Shown: positions 31,771-44,407, counted from the stretch's first letter. The stretch is 64,000 nucleotides of DNA from Notolepis coatsorum (GCA_963971535.1 OZ020592.1:57686873-57750872), one strand, 5' to 3'. Numbers and translations: made by a program. The notes: generated by a model from the letters alone, not told the origin.

Positions 31771-31984
31771 TTATGACAATTATATAATACAATAACCTAA
31801 ATATAGCTTTGGCTCCTACAAGTACTGAATTCTGCCATCCGGACACATGCAATTTGAAATATGATTATAGCATATAGAATATCAGGCATAAAATGGTTGT
31901 GTTTATTTTAATTTATATATATATACTGAATGAGTAACACATTGACCATAACTAAATGATAATGATGGACATCTTTGGCATCTT

Positions 31985-32190
31985 TTTATTATTGTCTATT
32001 TAAAACTGAATCAAACCATAAACAAGGTGGCCTGTTGGGATGTTAGATCCTAATGTGAAAAACAGATTTTATATGTCTCTATGTGCTCATTTTATGCCTG
32101 TCTTTTTTCTGTTGTGAAGCACTTTGAGCTGCAGTTTCTGTATGAAAGGTGCTCTACAAATAAAGTTTATTATAAAGTTTATTATTATAC
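31985..32190 (+). repeat. L2-type LINE 3' end
   Basis: tttaaaactgaatcaaacca, gttgggatgttagatcctaa, gtgaagcactttgagctgca and a caaataaagtttattat tail. Homologous to 3779-4000. Confidence 0.82.
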
Positions 32191-32434
32191 CTGAAAAATC
32201 TAAGCAAATTAATCAATGGAAGATGATTCAACAGAAGGTTTTGTAGATACAGTACTATGAGGGCAGACGTTCCACTCTACTGGTTACAATTACTTACTCG
32301 TGAGTAGTACGTTCGTTGATAAAGAAAAATTATGTCCACAGCCACTCCAGTGTAAAACAAAGATATCCAAATGGATGGTCCAAAGATGCACACTGACCTG
32401 GCTGAGATAATTTGCTGAATATACTGTATAGAAA

Positions 32435-32634
32435 TGTTCTAGAAGGTTCGGACATGACATCACCACAAATGTTCTAGCATGTTCAATGTTCTAGAATGTT
32501 CGGTGATGACATCACCACAAATGTTCTAGAATGTTCAATGTTCTAGAATGTTCGGCTATGACATCATCACAAATGTTCTAGAATGTTCGACCATGACATC
32601 ATACTGTGACATCACAAATGTTCTAGAATGTTCT
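32435..32634. promoter_or_regulatory. Heat-shock-element-like cluster 2
   Basis: Six perfect TTCtaGAAngTTC motifs plus one altered one (tagcatgttc), with the same interleaved tgacatca motifs as cluster 1, of which it is a duplicate. Confidence 0.6.
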
Positions 32635-33179
32635 ATTATGACAATTATATAATACAATAACCTAAATATAGCTTTGGCTCCTACAGGTACTGAATTCTGC
32701 CATCCGGACAGATGCAATTTGAAATATGATTATAGAATATAGAATATCAGGCATAAAATGGTTATGCGATTAAAATGTGATTAATTAGATTAATTAATTA
32801 CAAATCCTGTAATTAATTAGATACATTTTTTTAATCACCTGACAGCACTAATATATATATTTACTTTTTAATTGCATGAAACATTATGAAGTATTCTCTT
32901 ATGCCGCTTTTCCACGGTCTGCACAGTACCTACTCGGCTCGGTAGTACCCCCCCATAGATATATATAAAGACGGTACCCCCCCCCCCGCCCCGGTCAGTG
33001 TAGCTGGGGCGCCGTGACGTCATCTTCAACGCGACAGAGGATTTCGACGCTAGCTATCAAGCTACTGTATTAATCCAGTGCCTTATTAGCTCAATTACGC
33101 TAGCTGCAATGCTAACCGTTAGAACGCGAGGCTACTACCAGTTCATCCACATCGGCGCCTCCATATTCCATTGACGTTT

Positions 33180-33430
33180 CTGAATAAAACATGTAGGGCT
33201 AACGTTTAAACTCGCGAAGCTCTCTCCACTTCTCTCACGCTCTCGTATCCCCGGCTGTCTCCTCAAAACAAACCTGTGGCGCCGCCTCTCCGTCTCTGGG
33301 TGTGTGTGTGTGTGCGCGCATGGGCGTGCGTCACGTGTAAGTTGGGGCGAGTGTGTGCATTTTTTTTTCTTTGAGAGGGAGAGACGAGAGACGGAGAGAG
33401 TAAAGGCAAGCGCTGCGCCAAAGTAAGTCA
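33180..33430 (+). repeat. Dispersed repeat shared with 14521-14760
   Basis: cgtttaaactcgcgaagctc, tccgtctctggg, a TG run, cgtcacgtgtaagttggggc. Inverted relative to the copy at 14521. Confidence 0.6.
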
Positions 33431-34331
33431 TCTCAACCGCGGCGGCTTATAAACTGATGTGAGGGATTGTGAGAAACATCACGATGTCCGCGATACGTTT
33501 AAAAAGTGTATCGTTTATGAACTGTACCCGATATTTATTTAATATCGTCATATCGCCCACCCCTACAGTACAGTACAGCTCAATACATACAATTGTTAAG
33601 GGGATGCAGACCAGAGAAAGACTTTCGTCTTGTTTACATCAGGGTCCCCCATTTTAGGGGGGGACACACACACATTTTACACTGTACATTGGAATACTGA
33701 CAAAGCCTTACTTGGTAATTTACTGTACAGCTAGGTTAGGACATTTGTAGGGGCCAGTTTCAAATTGCAGTCTCACGTAGGTGTTTTTTGAGAGTGTTTT
33801 TGAAAGTGGGTAGTGATTCACATTCCTTTACAGCTTTAGGTAGGGCGTTCCACATCGATGTGGCATAATTGCGAAACGTGTTTAGTCCCTTGTTTGAGCC
33901 GAATCTGGGTTTTACATGATTTGTGGAGCTCCCTCTGGTGTTGTGATCGTGGTATTCACTGACCTTCGGGAAGTATTTTGACATGTACATGGGTACATTG
34001 GTCGCGTAGTGTATCTTGTAGACCAGGCCCATTGCAAGTTGCTGTACTCTGTCGTCTACTCTAAGCCATCCTAGGTTGTCAAAGTGGGCAGGGATGAGGT
34101 GGGTTCTAGGAGTCAGGTCAAGCAGTAGTCTGACTAGCTTGTTTTGAGATGTTTGTAATTTGTTTTTTAGTGCCTTTGAGGTGCTTTGGTACCATGAGGT
34201 GCAAGCATAGTCGTAGTACCCTTGAATGAGTGCTCCTGCTAGAGTCTTCAGGGTATTCTTGTTTACCAGAGAGGAGATCCGGTACAAGAATCGCGTTCGT
34301 TGGTTGACTTTTTTTATTACATTTGTTACAA

Positions 34332-35651
34332 AGGATCAGATTAAACCGAATATATATATTTATTGATTGATATATATTGCATAGTATTTGTATATCGTTT
34401 GATATCCCTTGTATATTCCTTGTACATATACACGGAATATCCCTTTAGCCTAGTACAGACCATAATATTTCATTCTCCTATTGGACAGCGGTCCACAGGC
34501 GCCGGGGCCATGCCTCCAGAGTCAGGTTCAAGGCCACCGTCAAGACATGTCTGTACATGCCCGGCCTTGCCCAGGGATACGAGACAGAAATGAGGTTGGC
34601 ACTAGATTGTTCGCCGTGCATATAAATATGGCGCAGGTGAATACAGAAGTAGAGTTACCCAATAAGTTGAAGCCTCACCCACGATACTCCGTGCGGTGAA
34701 GTATGGCCTGTTTGGCCCCAAATAGAGCATTGAGACCGCGTGCGAATTAATAACTGAATTGTCAGAGTTTGGCGCTATACCGTCGAGTGCGACATATTTC
34801 TATTAAGTCAGTAATAGTCTATTTGTGTATAGTGTATCGTGCGGCTAAAGTTCTACAGTGACCAGCATCACCAACGCTTCCTCGTACCAGCTAGAGTGCT
34901 TATCCAGGCTGGGCTGCTTTCATGGCGCTTTCACCCGAGGAGACCTAGACGAGAACCGTGTGGACATGTACACTGGATTAATCTACCCGACGACTACATA
35001 GCCCTTTGCGGCTGGATTATATTTGTTTTGGTCCTGTGATTTATGGAGCGGAGAATCGCCGACGCCTACACGTGTGGGATTTACCCTGTGAGGAGCCACG
35101 TCGAGTCTGCGCCTCAGAGAGCCTGAGGCCGGCTAGCTTTCTTCACTGTGGAGCTACAGTCTACGGAGAACAGCTGTATTCGTCTGTGGATCAAGAGACT
35201 ATTGCACCGTCTCCTGTACTTGGAGTCTCCTTAGTCATCGTTGACCAGACTCTCTACTACCGACAGATCCTCTACCCCTGCTGGCTTACAACCGGGGGGA
35301 CCCTTCCAGTATCTCCCGCTATATATTACTAGTGTACCATAGATATAATTCCCTAAGATTCAGGTTGTATAATTACCTCCTGCGTAACCAGAGAATGGAC
35401 ATTCATTATTGATTTGCCTACGCACATTCCTTTGCCTTATAAGCGCATCCAAAGTAAAATAGAGAAGTATATTATGTACCTTTTGCTGCAATAAATACTT
35501 AATTACCACTTTGTGTGGAACCGATTCATTGTGGGAAGTGTTCATCATATTTATATATCATGTACTGTATGGCCAGTAATTAAAGTACATAAAGCGGTAG
35601 TGGTTTAATGATACCATACTTATCAATACAGTCAGGGAATTGTACCCCTCA
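34332..35651. mobile_element. Unclassified 1.3-kb insertion, possible solo LTR
   Basis: Flanked by exact gttacaa (34325-34331, 35652-35658). Removing it with one copy restores the LINE reading frame. It has a TATA-like cgtgcatataaatatgg near 34617 and an AATAAA near 35490, so U3-R-U5 order on the plus strand is possible. No inverted ends and no recognisable protein in its short ORFs. The ends (aggatcagatt / tgtacccctca) are not canonical TG..CA on both sides. Confidence 0.55.
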
Positions 35652-36200
35652 GTTACAACATTGGATGCCATTTTGTCACAGGAAAGATTAGCCTCTAGGA
35701 TGGAACCCAGGTAGGTAATTTCATCTTTCCTTGTGATAATATTGTCACCCACTGTAACCGAGAAGCCGTCGGTCTTGCTGAGTTTGTTATTTGAACCGAA
35801 GAGAATGGACTCTGTTTTGCCCATGTGTAATGATAGTTTGTTGTCGGCGAGCCATATGCAGATTTTGCCTAGTTCCGAGCTGAGGGCTTTTTCAACCTGT
35901 AACTTGTTCTTGTCAGAGACCAGCAGGGCTGAGTCGTCCGCAAACAGGAACAAGTTGCAGTCACAAGCTGACGACATGTCATTTGCATAAATTAGGAATA
36001 GTAGCGGTCCTAGTATGCTTCCTTGTGGAACACCACAGCTCACTGTGAGGGGGGGGGGGGGGGGGGGGTAGGGTACCGTTTACCTCCACCATCTGTTCCC
36101 TCCCCTCCAGGTAGGATTGTATCCAGCTCACTGATAAACTATCAAAACCATGCACAGAATGTTTGTGTAGTTCTCTCTGTCTTCCAGCATGGCTGCCTGT

Positions 36201-37530
36201 AACATAGCAACCACTGTTTTGGACACATTTCTGAGGGCCAACAAATTTGAGTGTCAATTTGTAGCTGTGTCGATATGTTTCAAGTTCAAGTTCAAGTTTC
36301 AAGTGTGAGAAAGTGAGAAATATATCAAAAAAAAATCGCGTCATTACTGGATCGTGTAAACAGGTAAGTCACACTAGAAAAGTAATATCATGTTTTCCCA
36401 AGGTTTTACATACACTGCACGACATACATTTGCAGGCTTCTAGATCGTTTACAGGCATTTGAGTTAGTAGTTGATCAATAGCAAGACACATTTGGCAACT
36501 ACACCGATGACATTGCTTAGAATTATTATTGTTATTATTTCTTTAACTTTTCCTCTCATTATGAACCACAAACATAGCCTTTCCTCCACGTGGCAACAGC
36601 CTAAATTAGTTGTAGAATCTCTTTAAATCATGATCGACCGACACGTACCTTTCCCCAGGCACGCATCCGCCTATCTTCGTGTCCCGTTAATTCGGAATTT
36701 ACATAATACAGGGCTAATCCTCTCACAGCGATTGTTAATATGAACAAATGCATGTTTATATTCATGACTGATTTGTTATAATAATCATAATAATGAAGGC
36801 ATTGGCGTTAATATTGTCAACATAACGTCACCGGTTCAGCAAATTCAGATTAAACGGGAACTGAAGCAATTTCAAAATAATTTACATATAACAATCGTTC
36901 GCCAATACATGGCGCAAAATTATTTTACCTTCTATGCGTTAGGTCTGTAGTTTACGCCCATTCCCATTTCCCACGATTGTTTTTTTCGCCCAAGGCCAGC
37001 ACATCTCACAAACAGGCAGCTGGGAATCCCAGCCGTGGCTTTTTGAAGCTCTAATATCGTGTTCTCGGTGGGAGGAGACTTGGTAAAAGGCTTGGTGGGG
37101 CTGGGGCAAGACAGGAACTAAGTTGGTATGTTATTGTTAATGTAACAACAACACCCACATTTTGTAATAATCTGCTGCATTTTGTAATACACAGCTTATT
37201 ATTACATATTGCGGTGGTTATTACAAAATACATTTTTAATGATGAACATGTAAAAATACGGTGCATTATGTAATAACCAACCAACATAGATGTCTTCATC
37301 TGTACATGTTAATAAGCTAAATTCAACTATAAATATTAAATAAACCAGTGTTATCACTGACTCTGATCGTAGTCACATAAAAGCAGCAACAAGATCAGCT
37401 TTTTATCATAATAATGAGCTAAGCTACCAGTTACTCTGCAGTAAATTAAGCTTCACTACACTGGCCCCCCAGATAAATGTAGCTAAGCTAAGCTACAGCA
37501 ACATGACAGAAGTAGTTTGTACTACATCAA
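36201..37530. other. No gene recognised
   Basis: Mostly unique-looking AT-rich sequence. It holds the 33-bp repeat block at 36228-36262 and agttcaagttcaagttt near 36280. Confidence 0.35.
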
Positions 37531-37532
37531 GC

Positions 37533-37641
<109 letters not shown>

Positions 37642-37704
37642 AATATTTTTTATTTGTATTATTATTATTATTTTTTATTTTACATTGAATCAACTACATT
37701 CCAA

Positions 37705-37821
<117 letters not shown>

Positions 37822-37869
37822 AATATTTTTTATTTGTATTATTATTATTTATTTATTTTACATTGAATC

Positions 37870-38719
37870 AACTACATTCCAAGTTAATGCTATCTCAGTG
37901 AATCAGTCAAACAGAATATTCAGTTCAATTGTTTATTAAACAATAATCTGTGCTCTCTGCTCTCACTGCTCAAAAACCAATTGGCAACAAAACAAACAAA
38001 CTAGAAAGCTGTGCTCGGTAGAGCGCAAATCTCCGGCAGGCGGCATGGCCTAATAATAATGGCAATGTATGCTAAACATCTATCTAAAGCCATGAAAAAA
38101 TTGTCACAGGCTGCAGGACCTCTTTTTCTGCATTAGGAGTAGCCTGCAGACTTACACACACAGACAAAAATGGTGAGGGGGAGAGAGAGAGAGAGAGAGA
38201 GAATTCAAGAGATCCAATGGAATACAATCATAAAGGCTGTCAATCATATGAGTAATCCTGCACTGTATCTGTAATGTACTTGAAGGCACATGTCTTTAAA
38301 TACACTTGAAAAGCTGGTGCTGTTTTAAAATGTTATACCAAGTTATCTTTACTAAACACATACATCGCCACCTAATGTTCATTATGCCATGAAAAACAAA
38401 CTGGAGCAGCTATAACGTTAATTTACAACTGCACAAAACTGGAGCAGCTATGACGTTCGCTTACACCTGCACGCACAATAACCATCTGATGTTTTCCATT
38501 AAGTGAACCACGCTCTCTGCACAGCTAGCTAGGTGACTGCTAGCCAGCATCCACATTTTCCTCATCTACAGACGTCTGTCACTGAATTATACAATAAACA
38601 ATGTCCACATCCATATCATTGCTTTACATACATTTTGTGAATATTTTGAGTGCTTATTACATGCTACTGACCTGTTTGTGAACAGATCAAATAAAGAGAC
38701 AGAAGATAGTTAGGCTGGT
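37870..38719. other. No gene recognised
   Basis: Contains a GA run at 38178-38202 and two near-identical actggagcagctataacgtt blocks (38400-38460). Otherwise unremarkable. Confidence 0.35.
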
Positions 38720-38876
38720 CTATATGAATTGAAAATGGGGGACCCTGATGGAAACAAGACAAACGTCTTTCTCAGGTCTGCATCCCCTTAACAATTGTAT
38801 GTATTGAGCCGTACTGTATTGTACCCATTCTGCAATCTGTTAAATAAAGTTTTCATTCATTCATTCATTCATTCAT
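38720..38876 (+). repeat. LINE 3'-end fragment (attc-tailed family)
   Basis: tgaattgaaaatgggggacc to ctgttaaataaagttttc followed by seven ATTC units. Confidence 0.88.
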
Positions 38877-39069
38877 GGTTCCATTGGCTTCCTGTCACAG
38901 AATGACGAGAAGCAACGCGTTCGGAAGGAACAGTTCTAGTTCCGCTGTGGCCCAACACTCCACTGCCACTTACTGGCTGAACTAAATAGTCCCTTAAAGG
39001 TTAATCATAGCAATGATGCCGGTTTATACAAAACAAATAAAAACACTAATAAAAACACTGTGACCACAT

Positions 39070-40753
39070 TAGGGGTGTAACGGTACACGTATCCATACCG
39101 AACCGTTCAGTACGCGCTGTGTACTGAACGAATGCAACGGTACGTTAACCCTTTCTGTGCCAAACCCGGTTTTGATCCTTTTATCTTTTTTTCAATTTTC
39201 CCATTCTAAACACTCGCACGGACCTGCTTGTGTCTCCCTCTGCCTACATTAAAATTGCAATGACGATCGAATCCCGACAGGTGGCAGTATCGCCTACCTT
39301 TTGAACTGGGTCTCTAAGATGTCTCTCAGTGCCTCTGTGCCTCTGGCTGCAGGAATCCCCTCCCCCTCAAAGTGAATCAGCACACAGCCATCTGTCGGAG
39401 ATTTGATCGCCTATTGTTTCCCGTATTATAGCCATGCCCAATGCACACGAGTAATGGCGATCGCGATGGAACTACTGGGATTATTCATTTTGGAGTACCT
39501 TCTGACTAAGGTAAGGTCTATTTTAGGTCTATTTTACCGAACCTAAAACATGCTTTTGTATTGATCACAGCATCGTATTTTACCGAACCTAAAACATGCT
39601 TTTGGTAACGATCGCAGCTTCATAAAACGACCCCCCCCCTTGATGATTTTGTGAAGAAACATCTATATATGGTATATACCTTTGATTTGGAAATAATATA
39701 GTTTTCAGGCGAGCAACCCGAACGATTTGCGCATATGCATATAACACGTCATATCTCGCGATCTAGAAAAAAATACTGGATTATTTTGAAAAGTGTTGGA
39801 CTATAAATAGTGCCTGTCAAATGAGCCATACTATTGTCTCCATAGCTATAATATAGAATATAGGATGGGTCCGCAAACATTGTGAAAATTGTCAATAACG
39901 CTGGCGCCATTGAGTAAAGATGGGAAAACAGCGTGCCAGTCAATGAGTTAACGGAACGCACGCACATAACTTTATATAAAAAAATTCAAGTTCACCCCTT
40001 CCCAAAATATAATTTGTGCAAAGTGCCAGGTGTTCATTCAACCCACGCACAACACTGAGAGCTTACCTGTAATTTAGCATAGCCTCATAGTGTGGCGAAC
40101 ACACACACACACCCTCTCTCTCTCTCGTGCGTGAGGTGGAAGGGGCTGTCTCTCGGAGATCAAATTAATTATATGAAACGGGACCTGCATGATGCTTTTT
40201 TTCTCTATTCAATAACGTTTTACCCTGAGGGCTGATTTACAATAAAGTTCTAAAACAGAAAAGTAGGCTACTTACATTCTTGACGCTAGAACTCCAGCTG
40301 TAGTTTACATAGCTTGCATAAAACTGTCTCAAGGTTCCACAAGTTAATCAAAATCCGAAGTATTTCCAACCGGGGCTTGAGATGCTCAGACAGAGTGCAA
40401 ACCACTGTCTTCTGGTTGTTGTTGTTGTTGTTCATTATTACTCGATTATTTTATTATTACATGTTGTTCAGCTCAATGATGTTTCCTATCTGTCAAGCAG
40501 CGCATTCAGGGGCACCGGGGGCTGGTTTTTTTCACAATACATTACATTTTTCTTTTTTAACAAGTCGAGTATTAATTTGAATATAGAATATTCATTGACA
40601 GCCCTACTTAACAGTAACTGCACACTACATCACCCCTGAGTGGAACATGGAAAGCCAAACTTTCCCCCACTGCACCGAAAACCCATACCGAACCGTGACT
40701 TCAAAACCAAGGTACATACCGAACCGTGGTTTTTGTGTACCGTTACACCCCTA
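39070..40753. mobile_element. hAT-like element (taggggtgtaacggtac), carrying a piggyBac-like insertion
   Basis: Ends taggggtgtaacggtac and gtaccgttacacccccta-like. The exact duplication gaccacat lies at 39062-39069 and 40754-40761. Interior similarity to 13555-13925 (gaaagtttggctttcc in reverse, gttccactcaggggtgat). Confidence 0.92.
39149..39947. mobile_element. piggyBac-like element inside the hAT
   Basis: TTAA at 39145-39148 and 39948-39951. Left end ccctttctgtgccaaaccc. Right end cgtgccagtcaatgag. Contains gcaatgacgatcgaatc and a tandem repeat of ttaccgaacctaaaacatgc. Same family as 18783-19645. No transposase ORF. Confidence 0.8.
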
Positions 40754-40950
40754 GACCACATATATGTGTGACACAAGAGCATAATGCTGGAGTGTACAAC
40801 AATGGAAATTAATTCAAATAAAATTGTTATCATTGACCGATGTGAAAAATATTTGAAGAGAAATACTGAAGTGAACATTTAGTTATTACATAATGTGGGG
40901 TTATGATGTCTGCGGTAGGCGGAGCCTATCCAAGGACATTATGCATTCAG

Positions 40951-40953
<3 letters not shown>

Positions 40954-41004
<51 letters not shown>

Positions 41005-41034
41005 ATGCGTGTGTGTGTGTGTGTGTGTGTGTGT
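40954..41034 (+). repeat. (GT)n microsatellite with (GTGC)n interior
   Basis: Dinucleotide GT run broken by gtgcgtgcgtgcgtgc. The Cys/Val ORF over it is an artefact. Confidence 0.97.
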
Positions 41035-41039
41035 GAATC

Positions 41040-41889
41040 CGCTCAATATCTCACAAACTATAGGGCAGATCAGCCTGTGCTTTGGCACAGTATGTTACAG
41101 AGGCACAAGGACGAAGCTAATCTAATTAACACACAGGGGTTAGCACAACCAAAGTGCAATGGCTGAACCTCATCCAATATGATCTCATCAACAGCCCAAT
41201 TATTTTATCTGGCAACAGCTTGGGGCAATAATTATCATTTGGGGGGAAAAAAAGAAAATAAGACATTTTGGGAGTGGGGAGTTCATTTTGTGATGTGAAT
41301 AGGGAACGTGGCCATAGGCCGCCCTCTTGGCTGAGCCTCACCCACCAGCGTGCCTCTTGTTTCCAGTAACCAGCTAGTGTTACTAAGTTGCGTTTTGAAA
41401 AATAATAACATGATTTGCAGACTTTTGGTTGGGCAGTCAGAGTTTTGGTTTCGAATGATGGATTACCTAACGTAAATGCTAGCACCTTCTATTGGAAACA
41501 ACGTGTGTATGCTAAAGGCACATCAATCTCAATAAAAATCACAAACTAAATGAAAGCACTTGTGAGTCAGAGACATCCTGAAAAGGCCACAAGAGATGAC
41601 ATAAAAATTTATGTGTACATGCCATACATCCTTCAATAGGGGGACATGTGTATTACCAACTATATGAAAAATATTCAAGGTGTAAGGAGTGAGAGGAATA
41701 GGAGGGTGTTTCTCTACTTTCCTTTTCTATTTTTCCTTCCTTTGTGTCACCTTTTGTCTAAACTGATTTTAATTTAAGAGAAATACCTCGGTTAAGCAAG
41801 TGATTGAGTATGGAAGCGGGAACTGATCCCCAATAAAGGTCAGCTGGTGTTTCAGACGGGAGAAGCAGACGGAGTGGATAGAGTGTGGC
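41040..41889. other. No gene recognised
   Basis: No repeat family or gene seen. A CA/GT run borders it on the left. Confidence 0.35.
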
Positions 41890-42212
41890 GCAAGGCAGTG
41901 ATATGACCCACCTAAAAACACACCTATTCACACTTGCCTTCGCGCAACACGACCCTGCTCCCAAGTAGCCCACCCCCTTCCCCTCTGACCCTTTTCTTTT
42001 AAACTACCGATCCCGTTGTTTTTGTTTATTTTTACTGTGTTACTGTTCGTCCAATTGGACAGCACCTTGCTTCCTTTAAAAAAAAATCCTTTACATTTTT
42101 CCTACATATATATAATATATTCATATTTTTTACCCTCTCTTTTATATAGCTTCTCTCTCATTGTAAAGTGTCCTTGGGTCTGAGAAAGGTGCTTCTCTCT
42201 ATAAATCCAATT
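41890..42212 (+). pseudogene. L2-type LINE 3' fragment: last codons of RT ORF and 3' UTR
   Basis: cctaaaaacacacctattcac decodes as LKTHLFTLAFAQ, the usual end of L2-group RT ORFs, stopping at 41968. The 3' UTR ends with gtgtccttgggtctgagaaa and a ctctctataaatccaat tail. Confidence 0.65.
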
Positions 42213-42402
42213 ATATATCCAAATATTTTAAAGATTTATTTTTTTGGCGTTTTATCGCTTTATTTCTACTGGGCAGTCCAGTAGGGAGAGACAGATGAGA
42301 GTGGGGGGAAGACATTCGGCAAATAACGACGGGTTCGGGAGTCGAACCCGGGTCGGCCGTGTCGCGGCTGAGCGCGCTATGTGGTTCGCCACTGGGGCGC
42401 CC
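42213..42402 (-). mobile_element. tRNA-derived SINE, minus strand
   Basis: Same family as 31100-31290. The exact 12-bp duplication ataaatccaatt lies at 42201-42212 and 42403-42414. The minus-strand head has gggttcgactcccga. Confidence 0.88.
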
Positions 42403-42414
42403 ATAAATCCAATT

Positions 42415-42677
<263 letters not shown>

Positions 42678-42732
42678 CTGCTACTCATGAGGACCACAGA
42701 TGGACTTTTGTGTGTTGAGAAAACCAGTATAT

Positions 42733-42952
42733 TAGATTAGATTAGATTAGATTGTACTTTTATTGTCATTATATTTGCATACAAGATTTGGGACTCAAGC
42801 TTAAGGTGCAGTAATAAAATCACAAGTAATAAAAGAGAAACATAAAATCCTATACAGTTACTAATCAGAGACCAGAGTGTCCACAAGCGTCTGACCAGTG
42901 AAACAGAACCCTGGTCAGACGTACGATTAAATACATAATTGAAATTACGTAC
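42733..42952 (-). repeat. LINE 3' end, minus strand, (gatta)n tail
   Basis: attagattagattagatt followed by gtacttttattgtcattata reads on the minus strand as a 3' UTR with tandem tail. Sequence resumes after the L1 insertion at 44408. Confidence 0.6.
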
Positions 42953-42969
42953 ATTAGACATCCAGATAT

Positions 42970-44390
42970 ATTCCAGATTTTTTCCTATATTTTAAGGCGT
43001 ACACATTAAGTCCATTGACAACATGGTTTGACTCCCAAGCATTAGCATCCTGGAGAAAAATAGAAGAAAACATAGTAGCCCCACATAGACTGAAGGACAT
43101 AGCATACACTAAACTACCAATCAAGCACTGTGAACGAAAATGTTGCCCCATAATTACTCATGCGATCCGGATATGGCGTGAATCACAAAAAAAAAATCCT
43201 AACCCACAAAAATGGCACAATCATACTCCCTTATTCAATAACAATGCACTCTTAATTGGTAAACGACCTATAAGATTCCCTATATGGGAAGAGCAAGGCA
43301 TACACTCATTAGGGGATGTTTTTAACAAACAGGGTTTTTGTAGTGATAAAGAAATACGCAAAAAAATTTATCTCACCAAGTCCACATGGCTTTTTCACAA
43401 ACAGTTAGAGCTATGTTTGAAGTCTCACGGTGTTCCATTAGACAGACCAATTGAACACCACAGATACCACAAATTCTTCTACGCAAGAGAGACATCGAGA
43501 GGTTTTGTTTCAGAATTTTATCATCAATTACTAACGTCCTCGTATGAAACCCTCCAACTTGACTCTGTCTGGAGGAGGGATATACCAGACCTGGAAAATG
43601 ACTTTGATTGGCAAGGAGCCTGGGCAAATGTCCGACTTACATCAAGGAACCCGGATCATCAACAAATCAATCTTAACTATATTCACAGGACATACTTGAC
43701 TCCTATAAGACTGTGCCGAATGGGGCTTAAACAAGATTCCAAATGCACCCAATGTACAAATGGGGACGAAGGGACATTTATGCACATGTATTGGGACTGC
43801 TCACCAGTTAAGGCATTCTGGAAAGATGTGACCCAACAAATATCAAAACTCGTATCTTGGAATATACCTGTACACCCCTCGGTATTACTATTGAATGATG
43901 TTTTTGAGTTTGCAGTGAATCCACAGCTAAAGAGATTGGTTTTATCGGGTATCACAGTAGCCAAGAAGCTGATCGCATCACGCTGGTTTCAACCGGAAAA
44001 AATTTGCCGTAAAGTTTGGTTTCTTACATATCTTGATGTAATTTACCATGAAATATCTACAGCAAGAATTCTGGGTCTCAATGAATCCAAAATGTCAATG
44101 TGGTTAGAAGTGGTGGAGAGAATAAAAGCTAGCTTATAATGGTAGTGTCTGGTTAGGTGCGAGGGATAGTGGAGGTACTTCTCAAGGTGGGGTCCGGGAG
44201 GGGGGGGTTCGAGCTGAGCATAATAGGTTTTTTTAGATAACAGGTATTAGGGGTATATCTTATATAAGACAACTAACTAAAATGTGATCTCATTGGATGT
44301 GCCCTGACAATTAATGCTTGTATATCTTATCGTGTGTTGTCATGTTTGTTTATATGTTTGTTTAAAAAATAATAAAAAAATAAAATACAA
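42970..44390 (+). mobile_element. 5'-truncated L1-type LINE with intact ORF2 C-terminus
   Basis: The perfect 17-bp duplication attagacatccagatat (42953-42969, 44391-44407) and the terminal aataaaaaaataaaat A-rich tail are hallmarks of target-primed insertion. The coding frame is open from the truncation point (about 42971) to 44139. The product is the C-terminal part of L1 ORF2: WFDSQALASW, a long tether-like region, NYIHRTYLTPIRLCRMG and a CTQC...GTFMHMYWDCSPVKAFW cysteine/histidine motif (CX2CX11-12HX4C type). The RT domain itself is missing, so it cannot move on its own. Lack of stops and the intact duplication indicate a recent event. Confidence 0.9.
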
Positions 44391-44407
44391 ATTAGACATC
44401 CAGATAT

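Larger units (their letters stand above)
31530..32765. repeat. Two direct copies of a ~370-bp block, about 861 bp apart
   Basis: 31530-31897 and 32391-32765 share tgacctggctgaga, a run of gttctagaatgttc motifs, ctaaatatagctttggctcc and atatcaggcataaaatgg. The L2-type 3' end (31985-32190) lies between them. Confidence 0.85.
30973..33565. mobile_element. 2.6-kb hAT-like element (tagggctgggcgatat family), third copy
   Basis: Ends tagggctgggcgatatgg and atatcgcccaccccta. The exact duplication cagtacag lies at 30965-30972 and 33566-33573, inside the LINE 3' UTR. Terminal 90 bp match the copy at 9403-10465. The interior holds a SINE, two heat-shock-motif clusters, an L2 3' end and a repeat shared with 14521. 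No transposase. Confidence 0.92.
30918..36200 (-). pseudogene. Minus-strand LINE (attc-tailed family), split by a hAT and a 1.3-kb insertion
   Basis: Pieces in transcription order: 36200-35652 (RT core), 34331-33566 (RT C-terminus and 3' UTR), 30972-30918 (3' end with GATT/TCAA repeats). The RT core has SYLEGREQ, then CGVPQGSILGPLLFLIYAND and FADDSALL, the catalytic box with F for Y. The C-terminal piece continues exactly in frame across the 1.3-kb insertion when one copy of gttacaa is removed. It ends FKNTLKKHLRE. The frame breaks again in a G/C run at 36051-36068. Motif style suggests the Jockey/CR1 group but the clade is unassigned. It supplied the many 3'-end fragments in the window. Confidence 0.82.

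Noticed and set aside
40957-41166. Cys/Val-rich ORF
   Set aside because: Translation of the GT repeat.
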